DNA of 64,000 nucleotides from Physcomitrium patens (lineage: Eukaryota > Streptophyta > Bryopsida > Funariales > Funariaceae): positions 7,189,164-7,253,163 of the forward strand of contig NC_037269.1 of the NCBI RefSeq assembly GCF_000002425.4. Reading direction: 5' to 3'. This document shows, one piece after another, positions 1-11,402 of the stretch. Under the pieces are notes generated by a model that worked only from the letters and a program-made list of their open reading frames with translations, searched no databases and was not told the DNA's origin. A program made the translations under genes and the position numbers. Positions within the stretch are counted from its first letter, which is position 1, and every line of letters starts with the position of its first letter.

Positions 1-1330
1 CTCGGAGATCCCACAATTGAAGCCTTTCTTTGACATTTGCCAGCAGCTCGTGAAATGCACACACCGCTTTTCCTTAAATTAGGGGCCTAGCGGCGCAGAC
101 AGTCTCTACCCTTGTCTCCTCAGTTCAAATGTTGCCAACATTCTACGTCGTCGAGGAAACAACGTCTCGCCATGACTGGTTGACAAGGAGCCTCGGCAGG
201 CAATAAATGTGGGACCGAGATATCAGATCGGAACAACTTGAGCCATCTATTTGGTGAAAGAGATAAATGACGTGATCATGGGAGTTGGACTCGGTGAAAG
301 CTCACCATCATTCCTTCTTTCCACTCGAAACAGACAATCGCGAGACACCAAAGCTTGTGACCCAATTTTCTTACAAACTATGATTAAATCCTAGTTGCCA
401 CAATTACAGGTTCCAATTACTATGCGTCTCGTAAGCTTCATTCTTGCAACACACACACAAACACACAACAAAAAACCTAAAAAAAGAGAGACTCGTCCAC
501 CATGGATTTTGCTACTCCATTTGTAAACTGTTGCTATTAGTCTTTCCTTTGAGTGCGTTTTTTTCGCGCGTCAGCCGATGAGTGCAGATTATTATTATGA
601 TTATTATTATTATACTATCCTATACGAAGACCACTCCTAATACAACCAGGAAACAAACGAGTCCATGAAGAATGAGGTCGACGAAAAACGATGGTGAAGT
701 GCATGTCGTCTCGCAGTCAGATTGGGAATATGGATGAATGATAAACATCTTGTGAGTCTGTTCGTTTTTGCTCCCCGCAGGGGAGCACTGATGCCTCCAA
801 GACGGCGCTTTCGCTGGAGGCGTGCTTGACTTCTGGATTGGGAACGTCACGAGAACGGGATGGGGAACGGTGACAAGAGTATGGGGCACGCTAGCTTCAG
901 AAAAGGGGCCCACTTTTACATTCAGCGTACGGCTGGGTTGCGTTCACACTGGGACTGGACTCATGGCGAAGCATCCACTGTAGCCTTTGCCTGCTCGTCT
1001 GCAGCCCGCAGATCCCCTTAACTAAAGGGTAGAAATTTACTGACGGTTATCATATTTAATGGGTTCACTCTGACGCATGTCGTTTCCTTTGATATCCTTC
1101 GGTAAGACATTTATAGTATCCTGTAGTCATCATTTCTATTTTATTTTACTTATTTAATGATTTGTATGTGTATAGTAATTGTCAACCCTTATGTAAATTG
1201 CACTTGGGAAAAGTTTCAACCAACAACAACTTGACTTGAGTACCCATGTATATTAAAAAACAACAACCATTTCAGTTCAACACAAGACACAGAACTATTG
1301 GTCCAGACACTTCTTTTATGTGTGTAAATG

Positions 1331-1331
1331 T

Positions 1332-1380
<49 letters not shown>
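1331..1380. repeat. Compound (AC)n(AT)n microsatellite
   Basis: About ten AC units run directly into about fourteen AT units. It creates artefactual open frames on both strands (Thr-His and Tyr-Ile repeats). Confidence 0.95.
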
Positions 1381-1388
<8 letters not shown>

Positions 1389-1799
1389 GGCATATATACT
1401 CTTTGTGAAGTGGGTATTGAATCATTACCAAAACATGGAACTCATAAAAGTGTATGCAACATACAGGGCCCACAGTCCCCCTCTTGTAAACAGAACAAAT
1501 ACAAATACAAAAGCATTTTGAGGAAAAAAATTACATTATCTATACAGGGTCTTGTGTGAGGCTGCATCCACTCTAAAGTATACACCAAGTCCCTAGAGGC
1601 TGTAGGGAATGGCCATGCAGCCTTTTTTGTGGGCCAAAGCCAATGGTGGCAGAGAAGTCCATGAGTTACTTGAGCCAGGCTCTACAAAACAATGACTTAT
1701 TTGGCCACGTTAATATTGTCATAATTATCTTTTGGCTGCTCTGTTCATGTGGGATTGGCGAGACATACTACAGCCCATGAGCATCTCATGGATGTTGTT

Positions 1800-1822
1800 G
1801 TTGCCTTCTATTAGAAGGCAAC
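1800..1822. other. Perfect short inverted repeat (hairpin)
   Basis: Ten-base arms GTTGCCTTCT and AGAAGGCAAC are exact reverse complements around a 3-base ATT loop. There is no U-rich run or adjacent gene that would give it an obvious role. Confidence 0.85.
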
Positions 1823-2270
1823 GCCAAGTGTCCCCATACCCATAGCAAGATTTGTTGGCCCCAAAATATACCAAAGTGTATGCATATTATCAACCTTTAC
1901 TGGCTGTGAGTGAAAACTGAAGCACAACCTGTTTTTAGACTTTGTAATAATTTATTTTTTACGATTGTTTTAGTGTTGCATGTTGAAATTGTCATAGTGA
2001 ATAATATGAGCATTGTTTGTGAGTGCTGTCCGTTTCACTCTTAATTTGCATGCATTTCAATGAATGTTACATTTAGTAGAAAATCTTCTGGGCTTGGGTG
2101 AATATGTGTGGGAGCATTAGATTTGGATAATTCCCTGGGCTGATAATGCACTGCAAGCATTCTATATTGCATTTTACATAATTTGATGTTTATGCTGTAA
2201 ACTATTCAAAATGAGATAATTTGGGTTCCTAGGGAATTACAGTTGTGCAGGGCTCACAAATTTCTCATTC

Positions 2271-2350
2271 ACACACATATATACACACACACACACTTAA
2301 ATGAATATTGAATATAACCATCACAGAAATATATATATATATATATATAT
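2271..2350. repeat. Interrupted AC and AT microsatellites
   Basis: An AC tract at 2271-2296 and an AT tract at 2329-2350 are separated by about 30 bases of unique sequence. Confidence 0.9.
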
Positions 2351-3103
2351 AACCAACTGTTGCTCTGTCATCATATGAACCCAATATTAATCATGGTGGC
2401 TTTCATATTAATTTTTCCAAGTACACTCCAAACTTAAAGGGACCTCACAGTATCTCAAAATATGCTTTTGGTGCCAAACCCAACTTAGGAGGAGTGCTTA
2501 ACTACAAAAGGGTTCTCAACATGAATTCTGACAAAGGACACATAACAAAAGATAAAAGGCTTTCTTCAACAAGAAGCTCCTCAACCTTTAATGCATACCA
2601 AGCCAATCAAGGCAATGGAACAAACCCCACAATTCAAAAATTAACCTTTGGCACATAAAAGGAAGTGACAACCTAGTCCTGGATTAACCCCACCAATTAG
2701 CCCTAATGACGGCGCCTAATTCCACCCAAATTAGCCCTAATCAGGTAAAGACCCTCTATTGGCCAAGCCCCCTTCTATAGTTACAAAAAAGGCACTATAA
2801 TAGGTTTAGTGATGGAGCCCCGGATACAGGGGTTGCAACATTCTCTTCCTCCCAAGAGAAGATAGTAGCTCCTCATTTTTCATATTTGGACGGGAATATT
2901 CAAGGCTATCTTTTAATAGAGGCAAACGCTTTGTTTTCAGGTATCACATGGGTCTTTGTAGGTGGATTAGATGGCATTAGGTTTTGGTGTTGTTGTCCAC
3001 GTGGATGAGTTTGCATGAAAACGACAACATGGCTTCAACTTGTGATTGTTTTTTGGTTTTGTGAATTTGCAAGGGAATGTAAGGGTGTGTAAGTGCATAC
3101 ATA

Positions 3104-3142
3104 AACACACACACACACACACGTTTTTACATATATATATAT
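3104..3142. repeat. AC and AT microsatellites
   Basis: An AC tract (3104-3122) is followed after a few bases by a short AT tract (3129-3142). A further AT tract lies at 3719-3738. Confidence 0.9.
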
Positions 3143-4641
3143 GATTGTTTGTGTATACATTTGTGTATTTGAGATTGTTGAATTGATATTTAACTCAGAT
3201 TTTGAGTTTAAATTTTTATGCAGTTAAAGGGAGAAAAAGTATGAGGTGACAAACAAAGAAGAAAAATAAAGAGTTGTTGTGTTTAGTTCACATGTAAAAC
3301 AAACGTAGAATTGAAAATTGATTAGGAATTATAAAAGAACCAAGTAATTCAGAACATTTTGACAAGTTATGTCTTATAAAACGAAGCATTATTATTTAAA
3401 AAATTGAAATAAAGCAAATTCTGTCGATGCAATATTTAATAAAAAAAAGTATTCAATCATAATGGTTTCATCACTTAAATTCACTGTTGATGCAAAAGTT
3501 TTAGTTTAAATCATGCAATACATCAATATTAGAGAATTCATCTGTTTGTTGTAAACCAGCCAAGCATATTTTTGCCTCTAAAAAAAACTCCCAATACTTC
3601 ATTAAAGTATATTGAACATTTTAGACAAAGTTTTCTTAATAAACCCTCATTTACTTGTGAAGCTGTGAAAGGAAATCCATAAACGTCCCCTCAATTAAAG
3701 TAATCAAAGAAATAAATAAATATATATATATATATATTCACACATACATACATCAAAATAAACTCGAAGTCGTGAGTTGAGGACATTGCTCTACATCCCC
3801 AGCAAAGCTAGGGGACAAACAAGTGCTGAACCAGGCCTAAGATTCTAGTCCACGGCGGGGCTCCATTTTCTATGCAGCGTCTGTGCCGGCGGCACTTGGC
3901 CGCGTGGAATGTGAGGGGGCTTTGGTGGCGAGGAAGAGAGGGAAGGCGATCGAAGTGAACGAGTCGCTGGAGACAAAATCCGAAAGAGGTGCGGGATTTA
4001 CGTCGTGCAGGCGGTGAATACTAGGCATGGAATTTCAGGGGGATGGAGTCTACGCACGAGTCAGGCCTTGGCGAGTCCTGGCGACGCTTGGCCGGCGGGC
4101 CTGTGGCAGGCAGGGACGGCAGCGTCTTTAATGCCGCCATTCCATTGCATATGCTCTGCTGCGGCGGAACCGCAATCAATCACCTGTCGATCAATCCAAC
4201 TTTGCTTCGAATGAACGATTCATCCCCGGCTCATGATGAGCAGATTGTGGATTTCCACCACATTTGTTGATCCATGTGGGCCAGACCCTTTCTCTCCCCT
4301 TGAACTGTCACGAGGGCAGTACATTGCTGCCAAAGTACTTGTAGCTACAGCCTCAGCCGTATCTATACACTCAGGCACACAGCAAAGGTAGACCAGTAGA
4401 CCCTGAAGAATAGTCGGCTGGGTAGTGGCTGGCGCTACGTGGTTTAAGGGCTACGCATTCTCACTTAATTATCCATCACTAGTCTGCTTGCCCTGCCCCG
4501 ATCGAGAGTCGTAACCAAGACGTTTGCTTTTCCGCGGTAGGCTGATCTCTTGTTTATAGCTTGACATAGCTCTTATGTTAACAGTTGTGGGCGGTGGGTG
4601 AATTCCAGAAAATAATAGTGAATATAGATGCAGGCGTCTAT

Positions 4642-4680
4642 GAGATAGAGAGAGATAGAGAACGAGAAAGAGAGACAGAG
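4642..4680 (+). promoter_or_regulatory. GA-rich tract upstream of the ERF gene
   Basis: A GAGAGA-rich stretch on the sense strand lies about 375 bases before the ERF start codon. Plant BBR/BPC proteins are known to bind GAGA repeats. Similar sense-strand GA tracts precede the bHLH and EXORDIUM genes of this window, so it may be a core-promoter or leader element. That role is inference from composition and position. Confidence 0.45.
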
Positions 4681-5053
4681 CATTGCCATTGTTTGCCTTG
4701 ATCGATTGCTGTGTAAGGGTTGAGTCTGTTCAGGTCTTGTACCAGAGTGTAGAAGAGAGTGAGGCTGTGACCGAGCAAGACAACACTGAAGCTCCATTTC
4801 AGTGAGTTGTTGTCGTTTTCGACGTTTACCAAGAGGTTGCAGTATTTAAATGGTTGTGTAGTTTTCCTTGAACGAGAAAGGATTTGAGGAAAAATTTGTC
4901 GACATCAATCGCGGAGTGTTTTGTTTCCTGCGTTCAGAATTGAGGGCATGCTTTCACCTTGATTGGAAGATTTTGAGAAAATCGTTGCCGGGGGAGGCTA
5001 TTGCAAATTCTGCAGAGAGGGGTAGGGGAAGGGAGTGAGAGAGATTGAGAGAT

Positions 5054-6119
5054 ATGACTTCGAGGGAAGAAAAGGAGATCACGAAGGGGAATCAGACCGA
5101 CCTAGGGGTGCATTTCAGAGGTGTGAGGAAACGTCCCTGGGGGCGGTTCGCAGCTGAAATTCGGGATCCATGGAAGAAGACGCGCGTATGGCTGGGAACC
5201 TTTGACACTGCGGAAGGGGCCGCGAGAGCTTACGATACTGGTACGCTTTTTTGGAGCTAACCAACCTGGTCTTGCGTTTCTTTGATGCCCAATTTGCGCC
5301 ATTTTCACGTGTCTTGATTTCTGAGTACACTTGGAACTGTTATCTGCAGCTGCAAGGGCATTGCGGGGGTCTAAAGCGAAGACCAATTTCACTTGCCCGC
5401 TCTCCAGCGAGGATCAGAGCACGAGCCAGAGTTCCACTTTGGAGTCATGGTCCACGTCGCCTACGAGCAGCCATAATGTCCACCACCCTTACCGCCAGTA
5501 CCAGCATCTCCTCCCAAAGCAACAGCATCCCAATTGTGGATCCTCTGCAGCCTTGGACACAGCCTCATGGCGCTCGTGCCTGGACCTCAACCTTTCGGCT
5601 ATGGCACCGATAGACCATCACGTTCAGACTCAAGACATCGCTCAGGCTCAGAATATGAGGATTAATGTCGGACACTCCTACGTGTCACGTGGTGAAGTCG
5701 CTGAAGTTGCGCACTCCACCAAGCGTCCTTCTTCAACTCCGATCCAAACCCTCTTTCAAGAATCCCTTATAAGTTTGAAGAAACCCCTCATTCATTCTGT
5801 CCCAGCTGTCGATGTCTCGGTCTCGCAAGTTGAATGGTCATTGGGTAATTCCAGTGATCGAAATGGAACAATTGTTACTGGATCTGTAACCACGCCCGAA
5901 ATGAGAACTTCCTCTAGCGATTGCGATTCGTCCTCTTCCGTAATTTTGAACACCGAGAGCCCTGAAACGAAGCCTACATCGCGAGGAAGTTCCATTTTGT
6001 TGGATTTGAATTTTCCTCCTTGCCATGACGAGCAGTCTGCTGTCACAGCCGCCGACAATTTTTGCTTGTCTCGGCCACGCATTACAGCTTTTTTTTTGAA
6101 GAGTACTGGAAGAGTTTAG
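5054..6119 (+). CDS. ERF-family transcriptional repressor (AP2 domain, EAR motifs)
   Basis: Two exons, 5054-5240 and 5350-6119, encode about 318 residues. The phase-1 GT-AG intron falls inside the AP2 domain and rejoins the conserved sequence [14 protein letters not shown]. The AP2 domain (residues ~19-76) shows [19 protein letters not shown] and [17 protein letters not shown], which is the ERF rather than DREB form, so GCC-box binding is expected. Two EAR-type repression motifs follow: LDLNLS (~140-145, an exact LxLxL) and LDLNFPP near the C terminus (~280-286). This makes it a class II ERF repressor, similar to angiosperm group VIII. The start is the first ATG; an in-frame TTG three codons earlier was not used. 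The linker is Ser-rich and unstructured. A GA tract lies upstream and the 3' neighbour is a spacer. Nuclear repression of GCC-box genes through TOPLESS-type co-repressors is known for the family, not shown here. Confidence 0.93.
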
Positions 6120-9100
6120 GATTAGTGTAAGTTAGCTGCTGCGGCACAATTGAGGTTCGGCCACGTAGGGTTGCAGGCTTAAAGATGTATGCTTTACTTT
6201 GCAATTCATTCTTAAAGATACAGACCATGGCTTGTGTTACACCATTCACGTGTAATGCTCGCCCTCACCTAGAATTATTCTTGTGCGTGTTTGGATTTAA
6301 TTGCTCCTCTCTCCTCTTCATTTGCTTCACATACCATACCTCTGACAACGAGTTTTGGTGATCTTTGCCGTTACGAACTTATGGTTGCAGGTTTGGAGTA
6401 TTCGATGTACTGATTGATCTGTTTTCAGTGAGCGTGAGAATCAAGTGTGTTGTTGACTGTCGTGAATGATGATTTCTACGATTCTGTTGGTGAAAATCAG
6501 TTGATCGCAGATTGTGTTTACAATCTGTTTCAACCACAGCATTGATCATACTGGACATGAAATGTTAATTACTTCATATATTGAAGTGTGCTGCAGAGAG
6601 ATGGAGCGCGTAAACTGCAGGATTTTCAGTATCCACGCGGCAAAAGTTTTTAACCACTGTTTTCATGTTTGTGGCATTGGACGCAGTTCATTTGCTGTTG
6701 GATATCTGATATCAATATTGCATGAACATGTGAACTTTGAATTTGCTGATGGGCTCGAATCAAATTCCTACTTAGACCCCCTTGCGTTGTCATTGTCGGT
6801 GATTGTTCTAAGCCATGGATGGAATGTCTACTTCTGTTGATTGCTGAACATCTAGGGTTTAACATTGATGTGAATAGTGAAGATAAGCGGGAGTTCTGTT
6901 GAGTTCCCAATGTGTTGCATATTGCTCCACACCTTTTCGATCAAAATCGAAATGAGTTGTCACTGGTTTTTCGATTGCATGCATGCAATGTTTTCGCTAC
7001 CATGGTTGCAGATTTGGAGCTTTGGATGTAATTCATTCTGCGATAATGGCAATGTTGTAAAACCGGGTTCTCCATCGTCACAAACGGTTCATTCTCAGAC
7101 CACCTCGAGCCATGTGCGAACAGGTGACCCATCGAGTGCATGACATACTACAGCAGGCACTCGGTTGGTCTTTCACGAAGTATCCACGGCGGTATGAAAC
7201 AGTGCAGGATGTGCATTCGGTTGTGAGAGCGCACGGATCATCAATGATATAATACGACTACGTGCAACCACAACTGCCACTTGACGGAATTCAACCCATG
7301 CGAGGTGCAGATCACCTCCTCAGCGAACTGGATAGTACTGCAGCATAGGCTGAGGGGATTCAGAGGGGACTAGTGATTAGCTACAGTTCTTGCTTCAACC
7401 AGTCAGGAGTTGCAGAGTCCGCTTAGATCAGCGATTCTCCAAAGCTGACACTGCGCTGAATCGATGCCCAGCTTCTCGGTTACGCACCCCCTTCCCACGC
7501 ACAAGAGCAGCTTCTAGCTTTCTTCCTCTACCTTGTCATCGTCACAGACGTACGGAACCATCGATCGGATATAGAGGGCTGGATCTGGCTCCCTACTAAC
7601 TGAAACAGGACGTTGGAAAACGCGCCGCCGAGTCCCACTCGTGCATACCTTTTTTTCTTTTCTTTTTGGCTTCTAAAGGCAATTGCGTTTCAGAAACCCA
7701 GCCAAACATAGCAGATATACTTGCCGCTTGGCCTGCACTTTTGGTCCCTGATGGGCGATCCCGGCTACGCATGGAGGGGAAAGGATCGACGACGGGCCGC
7801 GGCTCCATCCGATGCCGTCGGGTCACGATGGCGTCAGAGCATGAACGAGAAAGAAAGAGATGCCAGATCTTAAGCATTTGTGCTCCCCACCCACTTTACC
7901 TTATTCGTCGGAGGAGGGGTATAGCGGCGGAAAGGAAGGAAGGCAGCAAGCAAGCTCCCCACTACACTACACTAGCCTCTTCTTCCTCCTCTAGGTGGGC
8001 CATCTTCCCCCCTCTCCTGGGCCTCACGCTTTCAGTGCTTGTGTGACAAGCGTGACGTGTCGCCTTCGCCCACCATGATGTGGCATGACACGACCGCATC
8101 GCTTACTGGGTCCTCGCCACCCCTTGTCATGATTTCTTGATATATATATATATATATTATTGGTTATTTCACCTTTGTTTTGGGGGTTTGCCCTTTCTCG
8201 GAAGCTAATGGCATGTCCTTATATTCCCGTAAGGGCATCACCACCATTGGTACCAATGGTAGTATCAAATGCCTTGGCCTCAAAATGAGCCCCACTGTAG
8301 CCCATTCAACGACTTTAGCAAGGCCGGTCCTAATATGATAAAGAGTTTTCCTAGTAGCTTGCCATGGACACTCCTTCCTTCTGTTGTGGCAGAGGCATCT
8401 AGATTATGACCAATAGTGGACTTATAGTGAGGGAGGGGAGGGGGTGGAGGTGGGTAGAGGCTGGAGTGGAGTTCTGGAGGAGCTATTGAAGGGCGAGTAG
8501 ACGATGTTGAGAGTAGCTTCTGTTGGCCACCCTGCCCAATGGTTGGAGATTGCTCCATGCCTCCCCTTGCTAGGGCACAATGAGTCCACAACATCCATCC
8601 CTTGCTCAACTCCGTTGGTGCCAACAAGTGGAGGTGACCTAGAATGAGGATGACGAGGTTTATGTTGTTGGGATTCAAATTGCCAACCTTTTTGGTATAA
8701 GACTGTCTATTTGGAATTTTAACCATCAATTTTTTTAGATGTACATTTTACTTTTCTAATGAAATAAGGAGATAAATAATTGTTGACAAATACGAATAAA
8801 AATAGATTGTTGTGGTTTTTTTCAAAACACTATTTTATAATCCTTTAAACTAATATATCTATAGAACTCGAAGCATAATTTATAATTCATAACTTTAATT
8901 GTATCATAGTTTTTTTTATATTTATTTAAAATAATTTATTTTATGTCTATAAAATTATATATATATAAATATTTTTTATTTAAATAAATATTTTTAAAAA
9001 TTAAATAATATAAATTCTAAATACTTTAAATTTAAAAAGATTTTAAATATTTTTTTATAAAAAATTCTATATAAAATATATTTTAATATTTATATATTAA

Positions 9101-9149
9101 AAAATTTACAAAAAAATAAAATAAAAAATTATAATTTGAATAAATAAGA
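6120..9149. other. Spacer between ERF and the gypsy elements
   Basis: Holds the ERF 3' UTR and then AT-rich DNA with no supported gene. An imperfect 28-base direct repeat (TGGTTGCAGGTTTGGAG... at 6383 and its relative at 7003) suggests a small local duplication. An 18-bp perfect palindrome lies at 8243-8260 and a TA microsatellite at 8140-8158. Open frames at 7666-8046 (plus) and 8280-8729 (minus, with a Pro run from a G-rich tract) look like chance. From 8730 on, AT content becomes extreme. Confidence 0.55.
8243..8260. other. 18-bp perfect palindrome
   Basis: ACCATTGGTACCAATGGT is its own reverse complement with no loop and contains two facing CCAAT boxes around GGTACC. A dimeric factor site is conceivable but nothing nearby supports it. 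Confidence 0.85.
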
Positions 9150-9665
9150 TGCATATATATATATATATATGTTAGATAGAAGGTAAATGTAAGTAGATTT
9201 GATATTATCTTGTGGCTAAGCATTTTGAAAGCTTCATAGATGAGTATTTGACTTTATACATGTTTATAATTGATTGATAGGTTAGAAACATGGCCAACAA
9301 GTTAGGCATGTGTTACACGTATAGGTAGCTTGGAGTACAAGCTAATGATGTAGCACACATATAAGAAACTTATCTTGCAAGTTAAGACATGTGTCTCGTA
9401 AATTGGACACATATTAGAAGTCCTATAAGATGTCACCATGTAACTCCTAGTTGGAAAGTATATATAGAGGTAAGAATGAAGCCATCTTCATTCCTGTCAA
9501 GTCCTTTTTAGACATTAATCTTGTTTTGAAACTTTTTAGTCTTCTTGTCTTTAATAAAAGCCATTGTGATTTAATATATTACTATCTTTGACTGATTTTT
9601 TAGTCTTTTCAAGTAACATAAGAGTATATTCAGATTTTATTTCTTTGAAATTCATGTCCTTGATA
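9150..9665 (+). repeat. 5' LTR of element A
   Basis: Matches the LTR copies at 27772-28296 and 36207-36744 (both reversed) and the split copy at 35887-36962. Shared blocks include the AAGCTTC region, the paired CAAGTTA motifs, a TATATAGAG TATA-like block and a TAGTCTT-rich 3' portion. The exact left edge is blurred by an AT microsatellite at 9152-9170. Confidence 0.8.
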
Positions 9666-10863
9666 GTTTGTCAAGAATGCTAATTTATTGTCTTTGTTTT
9701 GTGTTAGAAGTGAGTGGATTATCTCACTTCTGTTGTTGTATTTTGAAGATTGTAAACTACATACCTTTAAACTCACCTTTAATTTCTTAACATTGATTTT
9801 TTTTTTAAAAGAAAGTTGACTACCTCTCTTTACGGAAACTTTCATTTGATATTAGAGGTTGCGAATTATTCTCTTTTAATTTGACTTTTATTTATTTTTT
9901 AATTTTTTATAGAAGAAAAAATTATAGATACTATTTTTAGTAAAAATAAAAATAGATTTATAATTATTAAAAATCTTCACAAATTTGTCAATACTCTAAA
10001 AGTAAAAAACTCACATATCTTTAACTTCATACATAGAAGTAGTATTTCAACACCTATGAAAGAGGTCAACAAGAAAATTCAAAGTCTTTGCCAAGAAGTT
10101 ATGCAATTAAAAGAAGCAAGTAGATCAAAATCACAACTAAATTTAAGAAGTCTTGCTATTTCAAATATGAGAGAGGCAAGTATTAATGTGCTTAATAAGT
10201 TTGATGGAATAAAATCAAAATTTTGAGGATTCCTATAATAAGTAAAGCTATATCTAAGGTTGCATCCTTCTCAATATCCTAATGGATTTATTCAAGTTAA
10301 ACTCATAAGTGCACTTTTCTTTAGAAGTGTTCTCTCTTAGTTTGTACTTTTGATGGAAAAAGATTCATGTCTTTTTTATGATCTAAATTCATTTTTAGAA
10401 GTATTTATAGTAACTTTTGGAGAAAGTGATTGAAAAAAGATAATAGAGATCAAATTTATAACTTTACAATAAAGATGACTTTTAGCCACCATATATGCTG
10501 CAAAATTCTAAAATCTTACTTGCTATATAAATTAGAATGACAAAACTCTTATTAATCAAATTTGATATGTATTAAAAGATAAAGTCAAAGATTTATTGTT
10601 TACAATGCCAAAAACAAGATTATTAGAGGAATTTATTACTCAAGCCATTGCATGTAACAATTGACTCTTTCAAAGATGCCAAGAAGAAAGGCTTGGTTAA
10701 AGACGTACAAATAAAACTATGGTAATAGCTTCTAAGTTCAGAGAAGCTTATTCATCAAGACTAAAGCTTATACAAATTTATACAATACATTTCAAATTTC
10801 TTATTAAGCAAAAAAAAATTCAACAATGTTAAGAAGATTTGTGCTTATATTGTAGAAAATCTA

Positions 10864-11402
10864 TGAAACATGACCAAACTATCTCAAAAGACCAAGATCC
10901 TTCTATTTTACACCAACATAAAGTCTCATTACAAAATAAGATAAAACAAAGTTCAACAAAACTACACAAAATAAGCCATAAAATACAAATAGGCAGATGA
11001 AAACAAATAGAACATAATTAAACAAAAAGATGCAAAACCAAATTTTACTACGAGAAAAGGTCTGAATCCATATTTGACCAGATGCCCCAAAAGACTATGG
11101 CCAGTCTTATTTAAACCTTATTCTACCATCCTAGATTTTTAGGAATGTTCCTATGTGGTAGATCCCACCTAAATAATTGCATTAAATTTCTTTTCTAAAA
11201 GATTCTATAATAGGTCAAACCTAGATAACCGCCTTAAGTCTTTTTTAGAAGGTTTTATGGTGGATCCTATCTAAATAACCACCATAAACTCTTCTAAAAT
11301 GTTCCATGGTAGATCCAAATTAGTCTACTAACCTAACTCCAATTCTAAAAACTTCCATGGTTCTAACTATCTATATAATTATCTTTTCTATATCTTATTA
11401 CA
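10864..11402 (-). repeat. 3' LTR of element B
   Basis: About 539 bp, aligns end to end with 16005-16554. In minus orientation it begins TGTAATA and ends TTTCA. Confidence 0.9.

Larger units (their letters stand above)
1..4640. other. Gene-poor left flank
   Basis: No supported gene on either strand. The first 1.1 kb is less AT-rich than what follows and could be the flank or UTR of a gene outside the window, but no conserved protein is readable. From 1.3 to 3.8 kb the DNA is AT-rich with four CA/TA microsatellites. From about 3.84 to 4.56 kb it is GC-richer and probably belongs to the upstream region of the ERF gene. Short open frames here (for example 620-913 minus and 4005-4270 plus) show no family signature. 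Confidence 0.6.

Noticed and set aside
620-913. 97-codon minus-strand open frame
   Set aside because: Hydrophobic C terminus only, with no family signature and no splice or leader context.
7666-8046. 126-codon plus-strand open frame
   Set aside because: Arg/Ser-rich chance translation of mixed-composition DNA, with no similarity to any known family.
8280-8729. 149-codon minus-strand open frame
   Set aside because: Contains a Pro run from a G-rich tract, no conserved motif, and lies in a spacer that turns extremely AT-rich.
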